A stretch of 64,000 bases of DNA, taken from the NCBI RefSeq assembly GCF_040436345.1, contig NC_133220.1:7132436-7196435 (forward strand), read 5' to 3'. Shown piece after piece: positions 25,020-42,757 of this stretch (positions are counted from its first letter, which is position 1; each line of letters opens with the position of its first letter). Position numbers and translations under genes: made by a program. The notes under the pieces were generated by a model that saw nothing but the letters and a program-made list of their open reading frames with translations, did no database searches and was not told where the DNA came from. Source of the stretch: Pagrus major (Eukaryota; Chordata; Actinopteri; Spariformes; Sparidae).

Positions 25020-26600
25020 GTTGTAGAAAACTCACTTGAGTTATCGCATCACACTGAGTTAATAATTCATATTCTGAGCTCATTATAAACAAATTTAATG
25101 TGACTCACCCTCAAAAACTGCTGTTTTAACAAATTTTAGACATTCAATGATAAATACATAGTAATATTTGAATGAACATATTTATTATTGATATTATTTT
25201 GGTCGGACAAGTTGCTCAGTGGTCCTTTTGAGTTTTTTAATAAAGTTTGAATTTACGTACAAGTCAGTTCTTGGCTCATTCTTCTGTATTTTGTTATTAA
25301 TTCTGACACTAGCAACACTTAAACACATATGTTAAAGCGGATGGAGAACCGGAAGTAGGTAAACACACTGACAGTGAAGTATTTTACCGTCATGATCTGT
25401 GTGTCTTCATTTTCCATAGTATGTAAATACAGCTCACGGTGTGCGGTGCGTCCACCCTCCATCGCCACGCTGTTTTTCTCTCATTGGTCAGAAGTGGAAG
25501 GGAGGCGGACCCGGAGTGTTTGGGACATACCATTGTGTCTCATGTTAGGGGCGCTGGGAAAGGTCTGAATAAAGGTTACAGGTTACGCGGAACAGCCGTG
25601 ACGATTTGAGCAATATATAGTTAAGAGACTACTGTAAAAATAAAGACTAAAACACCTCTCGTGTTATTTTTGTAAACATTTAGGGAGATTTGCCTTTCAG
25701 TTACGGCTCCGGCGGGTTGTAACATCCCCGCGTCAGTGACAGCGGAGAGAGAAAGACCTTCAAGCGTGCTGGAGTTAGCCAGCCAGACCGGAAACTGGCA
25801 AATTTTGCCTCTAAAATAAAAGTATGAACATCTTCTTTGCTGAAGGTTGTAGATCCAAGACCCCATTCAAGGATGTAATTACTCACTGTTTAGGTTTACA
25901 CGTGACACAGAAAGTAGAATAAAATATAAACGCTTGTGATTACCTTTAAAGATCTCAATTTAGGCTTGGGTTAAGGAGTTGTTGCTATTTTAACAGAATC
26001 ATGGAAGTCAAAAAATCAATTTTTTCTAAAAATGTTGTGTAGAAGAGGTTTAGATTCATGCAGTCATTGTTTTCTTCTTGAGTGATTGTTAATGTCAGTG
26101 GGTAAAGTAAGTGGGTATCAAATATTTTGTCAGAAAAAAATGATAAACTGATAAATGCTTTGTGTTGCCTCACACTGTCATATGCCTTCTGTGTTAAAAG
26201 TTCATGTCTTTCATGCTTAGTGCACATGTCTATGAAAGGACATAACTAATTAACAGTCTGTATTCCTAATGTAAAAAAACACAGGTCACAGCCAATGATG
26301 ATCCAACGACAACCAATTAGTTTTAGTCACAGAGCACTGATGTCTTGTAGATAGAAATTCACTTGCTGAGATGTGGTCAGGTAGGTTGTATCGGCTCATT
26401 TATTTTCTTATTATATGTTGGTTACGAAAAGAAATCAATGACTTCCGTTCACTCCTGTAATCTGTGGTCAGATGTTAACAGTACTCTTCAATTATTTTTG
26501 TGTTGTCTTTATATTTCAGGCTGTAAAACCACTTTATGAAGGAAAATATCAAAAGGCTCAATTATACTGATTAAAAGAATGCTTTTATTCTGAAACCCCT
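25020..26600. other. Intergenic pde12-gmppb, with a promoter-like patch
   Basis: The block 25340-25570 is CpG-richer and has an ETS-type site ('aaccggaagtagg') and an inverted CCAAT box ('cattggtcag'), so it may be a promoter or a dispersed repeat. About 25680-25830 ('accggaaactggcaaatttt') resembles another common fish repeat. I see no coding exon. Confidence 0.45.
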
Positions 26601-26666
26601 CTACCGGATGCGTCGTGTGTCCCGCTGTCTCGCTTGACGCTGAGCGGCTGAACAGGAAACCAAACA

Positions 26667-31764
<5,098 letters not shown>

Positions 31765-32349
31765 CATCGTGTGGAGCAAACATAAAGCCTTTTCTATGAA
31801 CTCAACCGAACACCCAAACTGTGCCAGAGAGAGAAAGGGGTGAAAGAGGAGCGAAAAAAGAACAAAAGAATGTTTTTCTTTTCTCATTTTAATTAGTTTG
31901 AACTCGTTTTTAGCCCTGCTTGGCTGCACCGTCCATCAATCAGAAATGATGAGCATATGATTTGTTAAAAAGCAGCCCGGCCCGTCAGAGAGGTTTATAA
32001 CACTAGTTTCCTGAATATGGTGGATGATAAATGTCTCTGCTGTAATAGAGAAAAGGTGAAGGATGGGGTTGATATACCTGGGCTGGTTGTCTGTCACAAG
32101 GTGGAGGGACTAATGTAACGTGTATTTAAGGGGGAGCGGGTTAGAGAGCGATACGAACACTGCTGCTTAGATTCACTATGCATTTACATTTCCTGGACAG
32201 CTGCAGAGTATCCGTGAACAGGTACTGAGGGATCATACTACATCTGCTGTAGAGACTGGAATCATGACTACTGGCACTGAGAATTATGTCCTGACTTATT
32301 AACCAAAATGCAGTATTGGTTACAGTTAAAGCTGCATTAATAGATTACT

Positions 32350-32520
32350 TTTTGTCCTCTTGGGGGCAGCAGAACACAACGCTGTAAACACCTAACACCT
32401 TATAAAGTTGTTATGGCGAATGTTTTAGCAAAGAGCTGCTTATTCACACATCCAGCTGACACACAGGAACATTATCATGCAACTCATGTCTGTGTCCACC
32501 TGATGAATGTAATTTGATCC
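32350..32520 (+). repeat. Second copy of the 13575-13770 repeat family
   Basis: Shared ordered phrases: 'caccttataaag', 'aaagagctgcttattcacac', 'catccagctgacac' and 'tgtgtccacctgatgaatg'. Confidence 0.5.
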
Positions 32521-33139
32521 ATTTTTATAAAAAAGGAATGATTAGTTCAGGTTTAATCAGCTGTAGAGTGGACGTCTCTCTGCCTTGGTAAACTTTACAT
32601 GTTTTTCTGCTCTTTTCTTTTGATCATAAAAACTGCGCTTCGATGCCAAACTGGTTACTGCTGAGTGAAATGTAGCAGGCTTTTTATAACAAACTGCAGT
32701 TTTTTTTAAGTTTGTTTAGAGATATTTGTGTCAGGCTGCATCTGGAATATTCTACTCAGAGTACCTTAACCTCCTCTAAAAATCTTGGTTGTTGTTGACC
32801 TCCAGTGGTTTAACCTCTCACCCTGCTGCAGTGATGTACAGGTGTACTCCAGGACAATGTGACATCACTTTTCAGTGTGGTTAAAGGTCCAACAGAAGTG
32901 AAACAGACTCGAAATTTTAGACAAGAGAAATTGGTAAAATACTGTTTTACAGGCTGCTGTTAAGCTGCTCTTTAAAGACAATAAGGTGAATTTATTTTTG
33001 GATTCATTCAAAAAGACTAGACTAGTGTGGCTAAAAATGTAAAGTTTGTCCCGAGGCTTGCACTAGAGATAAGTCAAATATTATTCTTCTGTATGGTGGC
33101 CCTTTTAGGACATTTCCCAGACCCAGTTTGCGCTGTACT

Positions 33140-33600
33140 TTCTCATCTCAACTATACATGACTTACCTACTGCCAGCATATTAACATGCAGCTATTAGGT
33201 GTTTACATGCTAACGTTATCATGTAACATTTAGTATATTAGCATGTCATTTTAGCAATCATCTCAAACAGAGGCTGTTTGGAAGTCAGTCATCACTTCAA
33301 AGGAGTGAACTGTCGTGAACTGAGCTGTTGAACAAGTGGAGAATTTGACTTGTTAGTGACATTAAATGTCAAAAGAATCAAAAATCAAAAGGATCACCAA
33401 AGTCATTGAGTTTCTTCCTTAAGGGACCCTTAACGTTCGAACCAAATTTCAAAGTAATCCTTAGATTGTTGCTAAGAGATTCGTTAGACTGACTGACTAA
33501 AATTGCTGAATTTAACATCAGACATTTTGAATTAACTGCACTCATGAACTTAAAGGGAAGAGTCTGCTGAACATTGATTTCACTCCTCGCACTCAAAAGA
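33140..33600 (+). repeat. Dispersed teleost repeat with ATG-CTAAC words and 'ggatcaccaaagtcattgag'
   Basis: The left half has 'tttacatgctaacgttatca' and 'tattagcatgtc'; the right half has 'caaatttcaaagtaatcctt'. This order is typical of a large fish repeat family recognised from memory. A second, more left-hand fragment lies at 53080-53300. Confidence 0.5.
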
Positions 33601-34135
33601 CCGCAGCAAATTATCCACGCCTCTTGATTTGCTCTTAAAGGGTCATTTAAACGTTCAACAGGGGCAAAGTTAAATTAATTGACGCCTGATGCTGTGAAAT
33701 AAAAATGAACTTAGCTGATGGCCTCTGAAGCTTTCTATGTTTTTGTCACCTCAGATGCACGGATGTGTTGATGTGTCTCCTGTGTCTGACTTGTCGTTAC
33801 TGACCATGAACACATGCAGCAGGTTAATGTCAGCTGTCTGTCCTGATAATCAACAAAACTGATCTCTGAACAGAATGCAGCGGTTCCATGTTTATATGCA
33901 GCTGGTGATGAACAGAATTTGAACATGTTAACTTTGACTGTGTCTGAATGAATGAAGTCAACTCTTGTAATGAAGTCTTTTTTAAGAGAATAATATAATC
34001 TACTGACCACAGTCTCGTCTCGTCTCTTTCGTGTATGTTGAAGAGTCCCTCCAGGAACTTTACACATGGAGATCAGGTCACACGTCATGATAAGTGCTGT
34101 ATGATGTCATCTGTAGCTCTGGAAAAGAAAATAAC

Positions 34136-34164
34136 CCTGATGATGTAACAGTGATGTCATCAGG
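34136..34164. promoter_or_regulatory. Near-palindrome with two TGATGT(A/C)A words (copy 1)
   Basis: Outer arms CCTGATGA and TCATCAGG are perfect inverted repeats around a 13-base centre. Copies at 41630-41658 and 44884-44912 have TGATGTCA-CAG-TGATGTCA; this copy has one change. TGATGTCA is close to CRE/ATF sites. The segment may belong to a dispersed fish repeat, so function is uncertain. Confidence 0.35.
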
Positions 34165-34290
34165 ATAATCTTAGTTTGTGTTTGGAGACGACGAACGTAC
34201 AACAGAAAATTTGTGACAAACTAGACGTTGGAGTTTGAAAGATGTTCATGTTTACCCGGCAGGGAGGGTATAATGAAAGACTTCCAAGGT

Positions 34291-34310
34291 GCATTATGGG
34301 AAATGTAGGA
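34291..34310 (-). promoter_or_regulatory. ZNF143-like site (copy 1 of 3)
   Basis: On the minus strand TCCTACATTTCCCATAATGC resembles the ZNF143/Staf consensus ACTACAATTCCCATAATGC. Related versions lie at 45041-45060 and 48624-48643, each inside the same spacer block. Confidence 0.3.
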
Positions 34311-34924
34311 TCAGGTGTTTTCAGAGCTTCACCAACATTAAGGACTAAAATTCTGGGGTTTTTTTTGTCTGTCTCATGTACTCAAACTTTTCAGAGGTGC
34401 AATACTAACTCACTGATCTTATATTATAAATTATAAAAGTAATCACAATGTACAGTTGGTCTATAGTAGAACTTTAAATGTAGTCTTTCTTCAGTTGTAA
34501 GTAATGTGCGTAGTCCTATTGTCTTCATCTTTCACTCTTGGTATTGTGATGTTTCATTCTTCCTGTATGAAACTTTTTATACTGAACATGAAATACAGAC
34601 ATTTATTATCGAAAGATGACAAGATGAGTGAGGTAAAACTATGAAACGTGAACAAAGCTTAAAATTATTTTTCTCACAATATGAGTGAGAAATATAGAGT
34701 TAAGTGCTTTGTAATATATTATTCGCAAATACTACACATTTTTATTTAAATATTAAAACTTGTTTATAATATAACTCTAATGTCGAAACATTAAAACTTT
34801 TACTTGTTTGACTTTATTCTCAAAAGATTTTTAAGAGTTTTTAAAAAATAAATAATCGTAGATTTACCCCAACATAGTCGTGACTGAAGACAACGGACAA
34901 TCTGAAACCATTTCAGTTTTATTC

Positions 34925-34930
34925 TTTATT
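34925..34930 (-). terminator. Poly(A) signal, TRIM gene 1
   Basis: AATAAA on the minus strand about 675 bases past the stop codon. The same hexamer in the same context recurs for all five genes. Confidence 0.65.
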
Positions 34931-35604
34931 TGTTTAAGAATCATAATAAAAGTAATTAATCAGAACACAATCAGTAATATACCGTTTAAATCTTTATGCT
35001 TCCCGTACATAGTAACTTATAGTGATTTCAAAATTAAGCCTGAATCTGAAGTTTTCACAATAAAAGTCCCCCATAAAAAACAATAAAACTAGAGCTCTAC
35101 TATTATATCACCAGACCGACATAATGTCAAATTTTTTTAGCCGGGTTTTTGAAAACAGAAACCTAAGCAAGTGTTTTTTGTGCCTACACCTCACCAGACC
35201 ATAACCACAATCTTGATTTATGGTGAAGCAGCATCAAATATTCAGAATCACTATATGCACACATGATGTAACGTCATCATCGTATTCAATGGTTCATAAA
35301 TGTGAGCATTAGAGAAAGTAGAACAATAAAAGTAACAAAATCAAAAGCATTTTTTTCTTCATTTAACATAGTCAGTAAATGTTTTTCAAAAAAAAAAAAA
35401 AAAAAAAATCAGAAATTCACAACAACATGGTTCATAAATGTTCATGAAACACTGACGCTCCTCTGTTCATTCAACTCCAAGAACTCGTAAGAAGTCATAT
35501 CACTGATACGCCAAATGATGACATTTCTGAGTCGGCTAACCTCACCTGAAAATAATAACACATAGCATGTCTAGCTAAGACAAGAGACTAAGCCAGAAGC
35601 CTGT

Positions 35605-37008
35605 CTACGCTGTCTGGTCTTCCATTTTTACAGAGACCGTCACTGGTAATATCTTCACTGGCAGTTTATTCCGGGTGCCAATGTATGGAAACATCCCGTC
35701 AGTGAAAGTGTGTTTGAAGGTGTGTATGTGTGTGTTAGTATCAAGATCATAGAACGACAGTTTTCCTTTGTCATAGTCCAGGTGAACTCTGATCCTCTGG
35801 AGCTTCTTTACTGCAAGAACTTTATCTGGGCGTGGCGGTGAGACGGCTTTGTATATTCCATCACGGAGACATATTCCCCAGTATCTATCTAGTATTTGTC
35901 CCTTTCTCTGGACAGACTCCCTTAAGACACCTAGGGCCAAAGCTTCATCATTTCTAATCTCAACATCCCAGCCATGAGTCCCTGAGTTAAAGGCCTCAGA
36001 GCCGAGGACACAGCGGTGCATTTGAATCCTCTCTGGGTTTTCAGGAGGCTTCAGTTTCTGTCCACGTCTTACACTGGTCAGATCTTCAGACAGGATGAGT
36101 TCTGAGTCGGCTGTGTTTGGATCCAGAATCACAGGAGTGTAGGAGACCATCTCCTTCATCTTGTTCCAGATGTTGAAGGTCAGGTTGCCCAGGTGTTTGG
36201 CCACATCTATCAGAGCTCCTGAGTCCAGCTGTGGATCAACCAGCAGGGGGCGCTGCTGGACTCTCTCCACTGCAGCCTTGTAGTTCTGCAGGAATGAGAC
36301 GTCTTCAGTTCTCAACTCTTCTTCTGTGGCTTTGATTGTGTCTGACAGAGCTGCTATCTCTCTGCTCAGAGCCTCAATCTTCTGCTTCATCATCATACTT
36401 TTCTGCTCCTCTTCCTCCCTCAGAGCAGTGATCCTAGCCTCCTCTTCCTCTTGTAGAAACTGATGAAGCTTCTTAAACTGCTCTTTAATCTGACTCTCTG
36501 TGTGTCGGGCCTGGACCTTAATGTGTTCTGCTGTTTGATCAAAGTTTCCTTTAACTTGTTCAAAGCGCTTCAGTTTTTCCTGTAAGGGCTTCAGGGTTTT
36601 CTGGAGCTCCTCTCTGTGATCCTGTGCAGCTTCATCGATGGGACTGAATTTGTGGTTGTTGTGTGTTTTTGAGTCTCTGCAGACGAGACACACTGGCTCC
36701 TGATGGTCCAGACAGAATAGTTTGAGTTTCTCACCGTGCAGAGTGCAGAGAGACCCAGACTCTGCTGATGCTCTCTGGTCTCTCTCCTGTAAGAAGGTCT
36801 CACACAGGTTCTTTAATGCCAGATTACGAGGTGGATCGCTCAACAAAGATATTTCCAAGCAAATTGGACACTTGTGTATTTGTGTCTCTCTCCACCATGT
36901 CTGCAGACAGTCTTTACAGAAGCTGTGGCTGCATGACAAAACAACAGGATCTTTAAAGATGTCATGGCAGACCGGACAAGAAAGATCCTTTTCTGATTGA
37001 GAAGACAT
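35605..37008 (-). CDS. TRIM35/A33-like E3 ubiquitin ligase, array gene 1 (467 aa)
   Basis: Single intact coding exon. The C3HC4 RING is complete: Cys11, Cys14, Cys26, His28, Cys31, Cys34, Cys47, Cys50. The B-box 2 is complete: Cys88, His91, Cys99, Cys107, Cys110, His116, His119. A long coiled coil spans about residues 125-255. PRY starts near 290 ([11 protein letters not shown]) and SPRY follows ([17 protein letters not shown] to the end). TRIM proteins of this type are cytosolic E3 ligases; many fish members are virus- or interferon-induced, and the SPRY domain recognises the target. It ends MEDQTA because TAG replaces a TGG that in genes 2-4 continues into a short tail. The family name is by overall resemblance to fish 'zinc-binding protein A33-like' or TRIM35-like proteins; one-to-one orthology cannot be given. 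Confidence 0.93.
   Translation of the reverse strand: MSSQSEKDLSCPVCHDIFKDPVVLSCSHSFCKDCLQTWWRETQIHKCPICLEISLLSDPPRNLALKNLCETFLQERDQRASAESGSLCTLHGEKLKLFCLDHQEPVCLVCRDSKTHNNHKFSPIDEAAQDHREELQKTLKPLQEKLKRFEQVKGNFDQTAEHIKVQARHTESQIKEQFKKLHQFLQEEEEARITALREEEEQKSMMMKQKIEALSREIAALSDTIKATEEELRTEDVSFLQNYKAAVERVQQRPLLVDPQLDSGALIDVAKHLGNLTFNIWNKMKEMVSYTPVILDPNTADSELILSEDLTSVRRGQKLKPPENPERIQMHRCVLGSEAFNSGTHGWDVEIRNDEALALGVLRESVQRKGQILDRYWGICLRDGIYKAVSPPRPDKVLAVKKLQRIRVHLDYDKGKLSFYDLDTNTHIHTFKHTFTDGMFPYIGTRNKLPVKILPVTVSVKMEDQTA
36240..36255 (+). promoter_or_regulatory. CTCF-like motif inside TRIM gene 1 coding sequence
   Basis: CCAGCAGGGGGCGCTG fits the CTCF core consensus on the plus strand, antisense to the gene. 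It encodes the QQRPLL part of the segment linking coiled coil and PRY. Equivalent sites lie in all five copies. Confidence 0.5.
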
Positions 37009-37014
37009 TTGAAG
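37009..37014 (-). other. Splice acceptor six bases before the TRIM gene 1 ATG
   Basis: The minus-strand text TTCATTGTTTTCAG|CTTCAAATG is a good 3' splice site. The same sequence stands before genes 2, 3 and 4, and gene 5 has a different good acceptor. This suggests one or more 5' non-coding exons for each gene. Confidence 0.45.
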
Positions 37015-37054
37015 CTGAAAACAATGAAGGCAGACAGGGACGAGTCCAGTTGAA

Positions 37055-37066
37055 AGTTTTGCTTTC
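37055..37066 (-). promoter_or_regulatory. ISRE-like element upstream of TRIM gene 1
   Basis: Plus-strand AGTTTTGCTTTC differs by one base from the ISRE consensus AGTTTCNNTTTC. It lies 47 bases before the ATG and is kept in genes 1-4. Confidence 0.5.
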
Positions 37067-38137
37067 CCTTCGTGTCGTAGCTCCTCTGAAACTTCTGTTT
37101 ATGATGTGAAATCAGCAGCAGGTTGAAGTACAGTATTTCCAATAATCCCAGTATTTCTTCCTTTGTGCAGTCTCTTCGTGGAAATTGGTCTGACTCGTGA
37201 AGATCTGTGGAATGAGGAACATAGCGCACACACCCATAAGGTGCATGCAACCACGCCTTATGTGCAGGTGCATTTCCAGTTGGCCCTGCTGGCATTGGCC
37301 AGCCCTGAAATCTGATTGCATGACTCTGAAGTGAAAGGTATGGTGTTAGTTCGAAAATAGTTTTGACCAGGTATTGTGATGTTTGGTTTCTGTGGTGTTG
37401 TGATTGGTATGTAAGAAACTGAGACAATGTAGTGTTGGTCATTAAAGTATACGAGAAACAGTTAAATAGTGCTATTCCAACATGCATGCGTATGTGTGTG
37501 TGTGTGAGTGTGAGAGAGACATACTTAACGCCACCCCTGCATAAAATCTGTGCCCCACTTGGGTCACCCCAGTCAATAAAGTCTGGACTCCCCTGCTTCT
37601 GTGATCATGTGTTGTATAAACATATGCTGGCAAAAGCACATGTTGAGCAAACTGGTCTGACTGAGCCCAGTTGTTTCACCACCTGACTCCTCCCTCCCGT
37701 TTCAGTTTTTGTCCTTTCTCTCCTGTTGTGTTTCATTCTGTCAAGGCTGAAAGACATGATTTACTTTGAGGTAACTTCAGATGTATTGTAGACACAACAA
37801 GCTTGAAAATATTCTCCACAATCACAGCTGCTCTCGGCTTCTGCACTTTTCTGTGGTGACATAATATACAATATTATGAGTTAAGTGCTTTGTAATATGT
37901 TTTCATTCTCAAATACTGCACATTTTTCCTGAATATTAGAATTTTAAATGTTTAAAATATGACTTCAGTGTCAAAACATGACATCTTTTTCTCGTTTGAC
38001 TCAAACAAATATGATCTTTTGAAAATATTTTGACTGAATCCTGGAAATCTTGAATTTACTTTAAAGTACTTTAAATCATAGGTTTTTAACTCAAGCTTGA
38101 AATCAATGGACAACCGGAAACCATTTAAATTGTATTC

Positions 38138-38143
38138 TTTATT
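38138..38143 (-). terminator. Poly(A) signal, TRIM gene 2
   Basis: AATAAA on the minus strand in the conserved 3' block, about 1.04 kb past the stop codon of gene 2. Confidence 0.6.
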
Positions 38144-39180
38144 GGTTTAAGAATTAAAAGTGATTCATCAGAACACAATCAGTAATGTACCGTTTACATT
38201 CATAAAACTCACCTGCCTCTTATACATAGTAACTTACAGTGAGTTTAAAATTAAGCCTGAATCTTAAGTCTTTAATTTCAGAAGAAGTAATGACTCTGTT
38301 AAGATAATGACTGATAGTACAGGATAATAACTATAAAAAAATGATCAACTGTCCTAAAAAAGAATAGGCCTATATATTAATTTAATTCAATGAGTCATTC
38401 CTCCCCCATAAATACAATAAAACTAGAGCTCTGCCAATGTACCATCACCAGGCCGACATTAGTTTCACAGATGGGTTATGTTGATATTAGTGTGTGTCAG
38501 CAGATAATATAACATATCCCGTTTTGCAGAACTGCAATATTTACTCTGGCGATTGGGTTGCTGAACAAAGAAAAGTGAAAGTTGCAGTTGAGATATTTCT
38601 ACAACATTGTCTTCATTACATGGTTTAACGTTATTTACAATGATTTTTTTTTTGTAACTGTATATTGTCCTGCTATGTAGGCCTATATATATATGCTGCT
38701 ATGTATGCATCTTTATCTTTAATTAGCAAATTTAAGAGCTTTTCATCACAATGTTAATTTATGTTATGTAATTCTGTACTCTCATTATTTAATTTTTAAA
38801 ATTCAAACATCATTATCAGCATCAAATATTCAGAAACACTATATGCACACATGATGTAACGTCATCATCTTATTCAAAGTAGGAACATTAGAGAAAGTAA
38901 AACAATATAAGTAACAAAATCAAAAGGATTTTTTTTTTTCATTGAACACTATCAGTACATTTTTTTGAAAGAGCTAATGATCAGAAACTCACAACATGGT
39001 TCATAAATGTTCATGAAACACTGACGCTCCTCTGTTCATTCATATACATTCATGTGTTTTTAACCTGTAGACACACGGAGAGGCTCAAGTTTCATAATGA
39101 CTCCAAACACTTGTCGTATCACTGATATATTTCAAAGTCAGCCTACCTCACCTGAAAATAATAACACATAGCATGTCTAG

Positions 39181-40614
39181 CTAAGACCAGAGACTAGGCC
39201 AATAGCCTGTCCACACTGTCTGCTCTTCCATTTTTACAGAGACCGTCACTGGTAATATCTTCAGTGGCAGTTTATTCCGGGTGCCAATGTATGGAAACAG
39301 CCTGTCAGTGAAAGTGTGTGTGAAGGTGTGTATGTGTGTGTTAGTATCAAGATCATAGAACGATAGCTTTCCTCCGGTCCAGTCCAGATGAACTCTGATC
39401 CTCTGGGGCTTCTTTACTCCGAGAACTTTATCTGGGAGTGCCGGTGAGACGGCTGTGTATATTCCATCAAGAAGACAAAGTTCCCAGTATCCACCCAGTA
39501 TTAGTCCCTTTCTCCGAACAGACTCACTTAAGACACCTAGGGCCCAAAATGCATCATTAGGAACCTCAACATCCCAGTCGTGGGTTCCTGAGTTAAACGC
39601 CTCAGAGCTGAGGACAATGCGGTGCATTTGAATCCTCTCTGGGTTTTCAGGAAGCTTCAGTTTCTGTCCAAGTCTCACACTGGTCAGATCTTCAGACAGG
39701 ATGAGTTCTGGGTTGGCTGTGTTTGGATCCAGAATCACAGGAGTGTAGGAGACCATCTCCTTCATCTTCTTCCAGATGTTGAAGGTCAGGTTGCCCAGGT
39801 GTTTGGCCACATCTATCAGAGCTCCTGAGACCAGCTGTGGATCATCCAGCAGGGGGCGCTGCTGGACTCTTTTCACTGCAGCCTTGTAGTTCTGCAGGAA
39901 TGAGACGTCTTCAGCTCTCAACTCCCTCTCTGTGGCTTTGATTGTGACTGACAGAGCTGCTATCTGTCTGCTCAGAGCCTCAATCTTGTTCTTCATCCTT
40001 TTACTTTTCTGCACCTCTTCCTCCTTCAGAGCAGTGATCCTGGCCTCCTCTTCCTCTTGTAGAAACTCATGAAGCTTCTTAAACTGCTCTTTAATCTGAC
40101 TCTCTGTGTGTCGGGCCTGGACCTTCACGTGTTCTGCTGTTTGATCAAAGTTTCCTTTAACTTGTTCAAAGTGCTTCAGTTTGTCCTGTAAGGGCTTCAG
40201 GGATTTCCGAAACTCCTCTTTGTGAGCCTGTGCAGCTTCATCGATTGGTCTGAATTTGTGGTTGTTGTGTGTTGTTGAATCTCTGCAGACGACACACACT
40301 GGATCCTGATGATCCAGACAGAAGAGTTTGAGTTTCTCACCATGCAGACTGCAGAGAGACCCAGACTCTGCTGATGCTCTCTGGTCTCTCTTCTGTAGGA
40401 AGGTCTCACACAGGTTCTTTAATGCCAGGTTACGAGGTGGATCACTCACCGAAGATACTTCCTTACAAACTGGACACTTGAGTATTTTTGTCTCTCTCCA
40501 CCATGTCTGCAGACAGTCTTTACAGAAGCTGTGGCTGCATGACAAAACAACAGGATCTTTAAAGATGTCATGGCAAAGTGGACAAGAAAGATCCTTTTCT
40601 GACTGAGAAGACAT
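39181..40614 (-). CDS. TRIM35/A33-like E3 ubiquitin ligase, array gene 2 (477 aa)
   Basis: Intact single coding exon with the same domain order as gene 1 and all RING and B-box metal ligands. It differs from gene 1 in the RING C-terminus ([13 protein letters not shown]), in the coiled coil ([20 protein letters not shown], shared with gene 4) and in the SPRY loops ([33 protein letters not shown]). The C-terminus runs on past the gene 1 stop as [12 protein letters not shown]. The upstream block has the ISRE-like site and the acceptor. The mixture of gene 4-like and unique segments points to exchange between copies. Confidence 0.93.
   Translation of the reverse strand: MSSQSEKDLSCPLCHDIFKDPVVLSCSHSFCKDCLQTWWRETKILKCPVCKEVSSVSDPPRNLALKNLCETFLQKRDQRASAESGSLCSLHGEKLKLFCLDHQDPVCVVCRDSTTHNNHKFRPIDEAAQAHKEEFRKSLKPLQDKLKHFEQVKGNFDQTAEHVKVQARHTESQIKEQFKKLHEFLQEEEEARITALKEEEVQKSKRMKNKIEALSRQIAALSVTIKATERELRAEDVSFLQNYKAAVKRVQQRPLLDDPQLVSGALIDVAKHLGNLTFNIWKKMKEMVSYTPVILDPNTANPELILSEDLTSVRLGQKLKLPENPERIQMHRIVLSSEAFNSGTHDWDVEVPNDAFWALGVLSESVRRKGLILGGYWELCLLDGIYTAVSPALPDKVLGVKKPQRIRVHLDWTGGKLSFYDLDTNTHIHTFTHTFTDRLFPYIGTRNKLPLKILPVTVSVKMEEQTVWTGYWPSLWS
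39846..39861 (+). promoter_or_regulatory. CTCF-like motif inside TRIM gene 2 coding sequence
   Basis: Identical 16-base core to that in gene 1, at the same codons and in the same orientation. Confidence 0.5.
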
Positions 40615-40660
40615 TTGAAGCTGAAAACAATGAAGGCAGACAGGGACGAGTCCAGTTGAA

Positions 40661-40672
40661 AGTTTTGCTTTC
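40661..40672 (-). promoter_or_regulatory. ISRE-like element upstream of TRIM gene 2
   Basis: AGTTTTGCTTTC on the plus strand, 47 bases before the ATG, identical to gene 1. Confidence 0.5.
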
Positions 40673-41629
40673 CCTTCGTGTCGTAGCTCCTCTGAAACTT
40701 CTGTTTATGATGTGAAAACAGCAGCAGGTTGAAGTACAGTATTCCAATAATCCCAGTATTTCTTCCTTTGTACAGCCTCGTTGTGGAGTTTGGTCTGGTT
40801 TGTGAATATTGAAAATACTGGCCACAAATTGCAGCAGTGTCGTATGACGCACATTGTTTTTTATATACACATCCGTGGAATGAGGAATCCACATAGCGCA
40901 CACACCCATAAGGAGCATGCAACCACACCTTATGTGCAGGTGCATTTCCAGAAGTTGGCCCTGCTGGCATTGGCCAGCCCTGAAATCTGATTGCCCCCTC
41001 TAGTGCCACCACATTACTCTGAAGTGAGAGGCAGGGTGTTAGTTCGAGGAGTAGTTTTGATCCGGTACTGTGATGTTTGGTCCCATTCTGTGGTGTTGTG
41101 ATTGGTCGGTAAGAAACTGTGAGACAATGTGGTGTTGGTCATTAAAGTATACGAGAAACAGTTAAATAGTGCTATTCCAACATGCGTGCGTGTGTCATAC
41201 TTGATGCCACCCCTGAATAAAATCCATGCCTCACTTGGGTCACCCCAGTCAATAAAGTCTGGACTCCCCTGCTTCTGTGAACATGTGTTATATAAACATA
41301 TGCTGGCAAAAGCACATGTTGAGCAAACTGGTCTGACTGAGCCCAATTGTTTCACCACCTGACTCCTCCCTCCCAACACCAACAACAAGGAGTGACAGTC
41401 AAACCGGTCCCTTAACATTGACTGAGGTGGTTCTGGAGTGGTTACTGTGTATGTGTATTATAACTTTCTCTATCACATCACAAACACTTATTGTGTCATC
41501 TTTGCATAACTTACTCATTTAATTTGGGTAAGTTTTACACATGAAGATCAGTTTACTGGTCATGTTTAGTTGTTATCAGGCGGTGAAAGTAGTTGTATGA
41601 TGTCATCTGCCTCTGGAGGAAAAAACAAC

Positions 41630-41658
41630 CCTGATGATGTCACAGTGATGTCATCAGG
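41630..41658. promoter_or_regulatory. Near-palindrome with two TGATGTCA words (copy 2)
   Basis: Same arms as copy 1, with both TGATGTCA words perfect and three bases between them. It lies about 1.0 kb upstream of TRIM gene 2 and downstream of gene 3. Confidence 0.35.
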
Positions 41659-42028
41659 GTAATAGTGTAGTGTTTCATTCTGTCAAGGCTGAAATTAATA
41701 ACTGCAGTATGAAACCCTGCTTGTATAGAAAATTAAGTGTGGCCACTTATTTTCACAAGAAGTCCACATTATCATAAACTGCTCTCGGCTTCTGTACTTT
41801 TCTATGGTGGTATAATATACAATATTATGAGTTAAGTGCTTTGTAATATGTTTTCATTCTCAAATACCGCACTTTTTCCTAAAGATAAGACTCAAAAGTA
41901 TATAGTACTTTAAAAATATTTTGACTGAATCCTGGAAATCTTGAATTTACTTTAAAGTACTTTAAATTATAGGTTTTTAACTCAAGCTTGAAATCAATGG
42001 ACAATCTAAAACCATTTAAATTGTATTC

Positions 42029-42034
42029 TTTATT
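42029..42034 (-). terminator. Poly(A) signal, TRIM gene 3
   Basis: AATAAA on the minus strand about 725 bases past the stop codon, in the shared 3' block. Confidence 0.6.
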
Positions 42035-42757
42035 GGTTTAAGAATTAAAAGTGATTCATCAGAACAGTCAGTAATGTACGTTTACATTCATAAAACTCAC
42101 CTGCCTCTCATACATAGTAACTTACAGTGAGTTCAAAATTAAGCCTGAATCTAGTCTTTAATTTCAGAAGACGTAATGACTCTGTTTAGATAATGACTGA
42201 TAGTACAGCTAGCGAAAAAGTAAAAGTTGTGATTAAGATATTTCTACAACATTGTCTTCATTACATGGTTTAACATTATTTATAATGATTTTATTTTGTA
42301 ACTGTATATTGTCCTGCTATGTAGGCCCATATATACAGTATGCTGCTAGGTATCTTGATCTTTATTTACAAATTTGATTTATGGTAAAGCAGTATCAAAT
42401 GTTCAGAATCACTATATGCACACATGATGTAATGTCATCATCGTATTCAAAGTAGGAACATTAGAGAAAGTAAAACAATATAAGTAACAAAATCAAAAGC
42501 ATTTTTTTTTTTTCATTGAACACTATCAGTACATTTTTTTGAAAGAGCTAATGATCAGAAACTCACATCAACGTGGTTCATAAATGTTCATGAAACACTG
42601 ACGCTCCTCTGTTCATTCATATACATTCATGTGTTTTTAACCTGTAGACACACAGAGAGGCTCAAGTTTCATAATGACTCCAAACACTTGTCGTATCACT
42701 GATATATTTCAAAGTCAGCTTACCTCACCTGAAAATAATAACACATAGCATGTCTAG

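Larger units (their letters stand above)
31765..34000. other. gmppb 3' UTR and intergenic region up to the TRIM array
   Basis: No further coding exon is seen. Two dispersed repeats lie here (about 32350-32520 and 33140-33600). The canonical AATAAA I noticed at 33698-33703 is far downstream, so the true gmppb poly(A) site is unresolved. Confidence 0.5.

Noticed and set aside
34010-34900. Remnant of a lost sixth TRIM gene left of gene 1
   Set aside because: The blocks here are the normal 3' side of a unit, in the same order as downstream of the other genes, so no lost gene is needed.
36840-37487. 215-codon open frame overlapping the TRIM gene 1 start, with longer or shorter versions at genes 2 and 3 (40446-41012, 44023-44772)
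   Set aside because: It overlaps the TRIM N-terminus in another frame and its repetition is explained by the tandem duplication. The length differs between copies and gene 4 has only a short form; no domain is visible.
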